From DT-110 sp030148525 (lineage in GTDB: Bacteria > Bacteroidota > Bacteroidia > Chitinophagales > Saprospiraceae): DNA of 64,000 nucleotides. The notes below the pieces were generated by a model that made no database searches, was not told where the DNA came from, and saw nothing but the letters and a program-made list of their open reading frames with translations. The stretch covers positions 2,790,001-2,854,000 of the forward strand of contig OZ245751.1 of the NCBI GenBank assembly GCA_965227445.1, read 5' to 3'. The position numbers and the translations under genes were made by a program. Below are positions 61,591 to 64,000 of this stretch, one piece after another (position 1 is the first letter of the stretch; each line of letters opens with the position of its first letter).

Positions 61591-61884
61591 GAGGTGCAAC
61601 AAGACAGGTCTGAGGTGTGAGGTGTGGGGTTTGAGGTGCAACAAGACAGGTCTGAGGTGTGAGGTGTGGGGTGTGAGGTGCAACAAGACAGGTCTGAGGT
61701 GTGAGGTGTGGGGTGTGAGGTGCAACAAGACAGGTCTGAGGTGTGAGGTGTGGGGTGTGAGGTGCAACAAGACAGGTCTGAGGTGTGAGGTGTGGGGTTT
61801 GAGGTGCAACAAGACAGGTCTGAGGTGTGAGGTGTGGGGTTTGAGGTGCAACAAGACAGGTCTGAGGTGTGAGGTGTGAGGTTT
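61591..61884. repeat. 42-bp minisatellite (7 copies)
   Basis: Seven head-to-tail copies of a 42-bp unit starting GAGGTGCAACAAGACAGG are nearly identical; differences are at GTGGGGTGT versus GTGGGGTTT and one GTGAGGTTT in the last copy. Because 42 is a multiple of three, frames on both strands stay open, so the repetitive ORFs here are artefacts. The unit contains GGTCTGAGGTGTGAGG, like family C words. Confidence 0.95.
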
Positions 61885-61892
61885 GAGGTGAG

Positions 61893-62042
61893 AAAGCTGG
61901 TCCGGGGACCGAGCGTGAACCATGAGCCGGTGGTCCTAAAAAATACAATGGACTGTCCCTGCCTGCCGAAGTCAGGATTGACGAAGGCGGGGACCGCCCC
62001 ACAAAGGCCCTACGAACGGAATCAGTGGACCATAAGGTGGAC
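61893..62042. repeat. GGACC-word array, family E copy 4
   Basis: GTCCGGGGACC, GTGAACCATGAGCC, GGTGGTCC and GTGGACC words surround a CCTGCCTGCC block with a partial complement. It fills the space between the minisatellite and the PH-domain gene. No gene is supported. Confidence 0.5.
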
Positions 62043-62052
62043 CGCACGTAAA

Positions 62053-63567
62053 TCACATCCAATCATCATCCTGGGATTCGACCCGGTAGAGGATGTAGTC
62101 GCGCAGCGCTTCCGCTTTTTCGACCGGCAGGAAGGGTATGGTTTCCTGGCCGCCGGCCGTGTAGAGAATCAGGTCTGCGAGATCTTTATTACGTTGGTAA
62201 AACGACTGCTGCACATCAACGCTCTGCACCTTGTGGATGGGTGTTACGGAATGCGTACGTCCGATAACACCTGATTCGGTTTTAACGTATTCGAGGTCGA
62301 CCAGCAACCGGTAGGTGCGGTAGTAAGCGCGCAGATACCAAAAAGAAACCAGGGGAAAACCCAGGGCCGGAAGCAGAAAACGCGGCTCCGATAATACGAC
62401 GGTGAGTGTTCCGAATATCAATAGCGGTAAGATTCCAAAGTACCGGAAATACCACCACAAGTAAGCTTTATCAATACGGTGCGACTGATAATCTGCATCC
62501 GAAATGGCGGGAAAACTGGAATAAATTACATCTTCTACCTGCTCCATGCGACACCCGGGAATGGTAACAATATTAGACCGCTGTTGCCCTCCTGCATTAG
62601 CCTGGCGAATGGTGAGTACAAAAATCTTCAGTGCACGACGAATAGGATTGTCGGCCCAGCGAATAATCTGAATCTTATTCTTTTTCAGGGCCGTCTCCCG
62701 CCGATTGAACAGGCCGGCTGTAAGCTGAAATCCTTCGCGGTCTTCCAAAAACCGAAGATCGTAGTAGCGGGCAATAGTCCGCAATACCGTAATGACAAAG
62801 GCGATAATGATCAGTCCTGTAGCCAGGATTGCGTAGAGTCCAAAACCAGGATTGAGCTCCTGCATTTCTTCGTACCCCGTTTTCCAAATGCCGTCACCCA
62901 GACTATCGGCCAGGGTGAACACAAAACCAAAAACCGTACCGACAATGATACCAGCAGTGCGCAGGTGATTCTGACTCACCCCTACGCGAATGAGGTCGCC
63001 CAGATCTAACCGTAATACCTCGGAGGAAGGCGACTGAAAACCAGCCTGCTCCTTCCCTTCACCGGTAGATTGCGAAGGGGTAGCATCCTTTTTTTGCGCA
63101 AGCACATAGGAACGAATAGATTCGGCCTGCTCTCGCTCCAGCGCCTCGATCGTGATCTCACTTCCCTGGCTACCCGCCGAGTCGATGCGAATACTCACCA
63201 CATTCAATAAACGATGCAGCACTTTTTGCTCGAGGTGGATGTTCTGGATGCGCTCAAAGGGCAATTTGATCCTAGTCTGGTTAAGTACCCCCTTCTGAAT
63301 AATAAGACGATCGCCTTCTAAGTGATAATAATACCTGAAATAGGAAACGATGGACAGTATAAGTGAGGCAGCACCACCAACAATTATGAAGCTGTTCAGC
63401 CAATATTCATAGCTGTTTTGCTTTTGTCCGGAGCGCAGGAACAAAACCAACAATACTGGCCAGAAGCCTTTGAGCATACGCACCAGGAAGTTGTAGATAA
63501 AGATGATGATAGCGCTCGTCGATTGCCGCTGGGGAACAAAAAGGCTTGATATTTCACTCTTCCTCAT
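62053..63567 (-). CDS. bPH2-domain membrane protein (YdbT-like)
   Basis: The 504-residue protein has three bacterial PH-like (DUF304/bPH2) regions. The first (about 73-150: YYHLEGDRLIIQKGVLNQTRIKLPFERIQNIHLEQ) is followed by two further units marked by EDREGFQLTAGLFNRRETALKKNKIQIIRW and YRLLVDLEYVKTESGVIGRTHSVTPIHKVQSV. Hydrophobic helices lie between them (about 22-65, 205-265, 375-405). Such pairs with YdbS are widespread; the function is unclear, with suggested roles in membrane or stress physiology. It overlaps the upstream partner by 14 bases. Confidence 0.88.
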   Translation of the reverse strand: MRKSEISSLFVPQRQSTSAIIIFIYNFLVRMLKGFWPVLLVLFLRSGQKQNSYEYWLNSFIIVGGAASLILSIVSYFRYYYHLEGDRLIIQKGVLNQTRIKLPFERIQNIHLEQKVLHRLLNVVSIRIDSAGSQGSEITIEALEREQAESIRSYVLAQKKDATPSQSTGEGKEQAGFQSPSSEVLRLDLGDLIRVGVSQNHLRTAGIIVGTVFGFVFTLADSLGDGIWKTGYEEMQELNPGFGLYAILATGLIIIAFVITVLRTIARYYDLRFLEDREGFQLTAGLFNRRETALKKNKIQIIRWADNPIRRALKIFVLTIRQANAGGQQRSNIVTIPGCRMEQVEDVIYSSFPAISDADYQSHRIDKAYLWWYFRYFGILPLLIFGTLTVVLSEPRFLLPALGFPLVSFWYLRAYYRTYRLLVDLEYVKTESGVIGRTHSVTPIHKVQSVDVQQSFYQRNKDLADLILYTAGGQETIPFLPVEKAEALRDYILYRVESQDDDWM

Positions 63568-64000
63568 CGCTGGCCACTTTTTCGGATACGAAGGAGCGCA
63601 TTTGCTCGGCCCGTTCCCTGGTGAGTCCGGGAATCGTCAAATCACTTTGACTGCCTCCGGCGGTATAAATAGCTAGACGCGCCAGACCAAACTGTCGCTC
63701 GATCACCCCCTGGTGTACCTCACTGTGCTGTATGCGACTGTAGGGAATGACGGTTGTCTTGCGAAACAATAAGCCCGACCTATACATCAAGTCGCGTTGC
63801 CGTACGGCGTATCCCTTAATACGGAATCCAAGGTAAACAATATAAGTACTCAAGAGCAGCAACAGGACCCAACCTCCGGAAATAGCCCCCATTAACCACA
63901 AGGGCATATCTCCCTGAACACCAGCAATGAATAGGAAGATTCCCAGGATGAGCAACCGAAATATCCAAAGACTCAACATCTGCACCCGCAGGTAGGCACG
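63554..64000 (-). CDS. bPH2-domain membrane protein (YdbS-like), 5' end outside window
   Basis: The visible product has two transmembrane helices (about 10-28 and 33-52 of the visible part) and one bPH2 domain (GYAVRQRDLMYRSGLLFRKTTVIPYSRIQHSEVHQG, LAIYTAGGSQSDLTIPGL). The frame stays open to the window edge and reads RAYLRVQMLSL across the first in-window ATG at 63985, which matches the usual interior start of YdbS proteins. The true start is therefore probably beyond 64000. It forms an operon with the YdbT-like gene. Confidence 0.85.
   Translation of the reverse strand, partial: RAYLRVQMLSLWIFRLLILGIFLFIAGVQGDMPLWLMGAISGGWVLLLLLSTYIVYLGFRIKGYAVRQRDLMYRSGLLFRKTTVIPYSRIQHSEVHQGVIERQFGLARLAIYTAGGSQSDLTIPGLTRERAEQMRSFVSEKVASDEEE

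Noticed and set aside
61591..61884. Possible CRISPR array
   Set aside because: The copies are directly adjacent with no unique spacers, and no cas gene is in the window.
61492..62062. Repetitive frames with 14-residue units on both strands
   Set aside because: They translate the 42-bp minisatellite, which keeps frame by length and lacks stops; both strands are open, so coding is not supported.

Overview
The window looks like a chromosomal segment of a Bacteroidota bacterium, most probably from the Saprospiria (Lewinella/Haliscomenobacter-like). The evidence is the gene content, which includes families largely typical of this phylum (domains resembling DUF4296, DUF3822, DUF5106/DUF4369, DUF6438, DUF2911 and DUF6503, plus bactofilin and LytTR/LytS pairs). 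It also has many lipoprotein signals, few recognisable Shine-Dalgarno sites, and -7 boxes of the TAnnTTTG type. I see no rRNA, tRNA, CRISPR array, prophage or conjugative genes. Most of the window is housekeeping genes and secreted enzymes in short operons, but the spaces between genes are unusually rich in repeats.

Layout. 1-8.5 kb: a truncated prolyl oligopeptidase, an ornithine cyclodeaminase-like enzyme, a secreted amidohydrolase, mnmA-rimM, an RlpA-like SPOR protein and a lone cohesin-domain protein. 9-19.4 kb: an OmpA-like lipoprotein and a DUF6438 protein on the plus strand, then a long minus-strand block with an ABC-F ATPase plus small membrane protein, a HAD phosphatase, a PhoR/PhoB-type two-component pair, DUF4296, a SixA-like phosphatase, a TlpA-like thioredoxin protein and pyrR-pyrB. 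19.5-24.1 kb: the accessory spot. It has a 208-bp minisatellite, a complete IS4-like element (5-bp target duplication) and a complete IS1182/IS5-like element (6-bp target duplication). The second element splits a SAM-dependent methyltransferase gene whose frame is restored exactly when the element is removed. 24.4-36.4 kb: a lipoprotein, a GT2 glycosyltransferase, argS and glnS, a PPP-type phosphatase, rsmD with DUF3822, bactofilin, tsaD and a ComB-like phosphatase. 36.4-49.5 kb: a YciI-like lipoprotein, a serine beta-lactamase-fold hydrolase, a DUF2911-TPR-DUF6503 protein, a GH13 sucrose phosphorylase-like enzyme, an M28 peptidase, an EEP-family hydrolase, an MscS channel and rarA. 50-64 kb: an M61 peptidase with PDZ, a small secreted protein, an M23 peptidase with C-terminal tandem repeats, a CotH-like protein, alkaline phosphatase, acyl-CoA dehydrogenase, a LytS/LytTR pair, a TPR-like protein and two bPH2 membrane proteins (YdbT/YdbS-like), the last cut by the window end.

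Functionally the window combines translation and tRNA/rRNA modification (mnmA, rimM, rsmD, tsaD, argS, glnS, ABC-F), pyrimidine synthesis (pyrRB), envelope and peptidoglycan functions (RlpA-like, OmpA-like, bactofilin, M23, MscS) and a set of secreted hydrolases (S9, M28, M61, amidohydrolase, alkaline phosphatase, serine hydrolase) suited to a heterotroph living on proteins and polymers.

The most unusual content is intergenic. There are at least four dispersed repeat families: TATACCG-bounded multi-hairpin elements (5 copies), a second multi-hairpin family containing GGTATAGGGTAT-like and GAGGTTGGGC hairpins (4 copies), inverted GGTTTGAGG-word arrays next to stop codons, and GGACC-word arrays. 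There are also two minisatellites and an IS1031-like MITE carrying a nested TATACCG element. I did not find a clearly new multi-gene system; the repeat families and the IS-split methyltransferase are the best leads.
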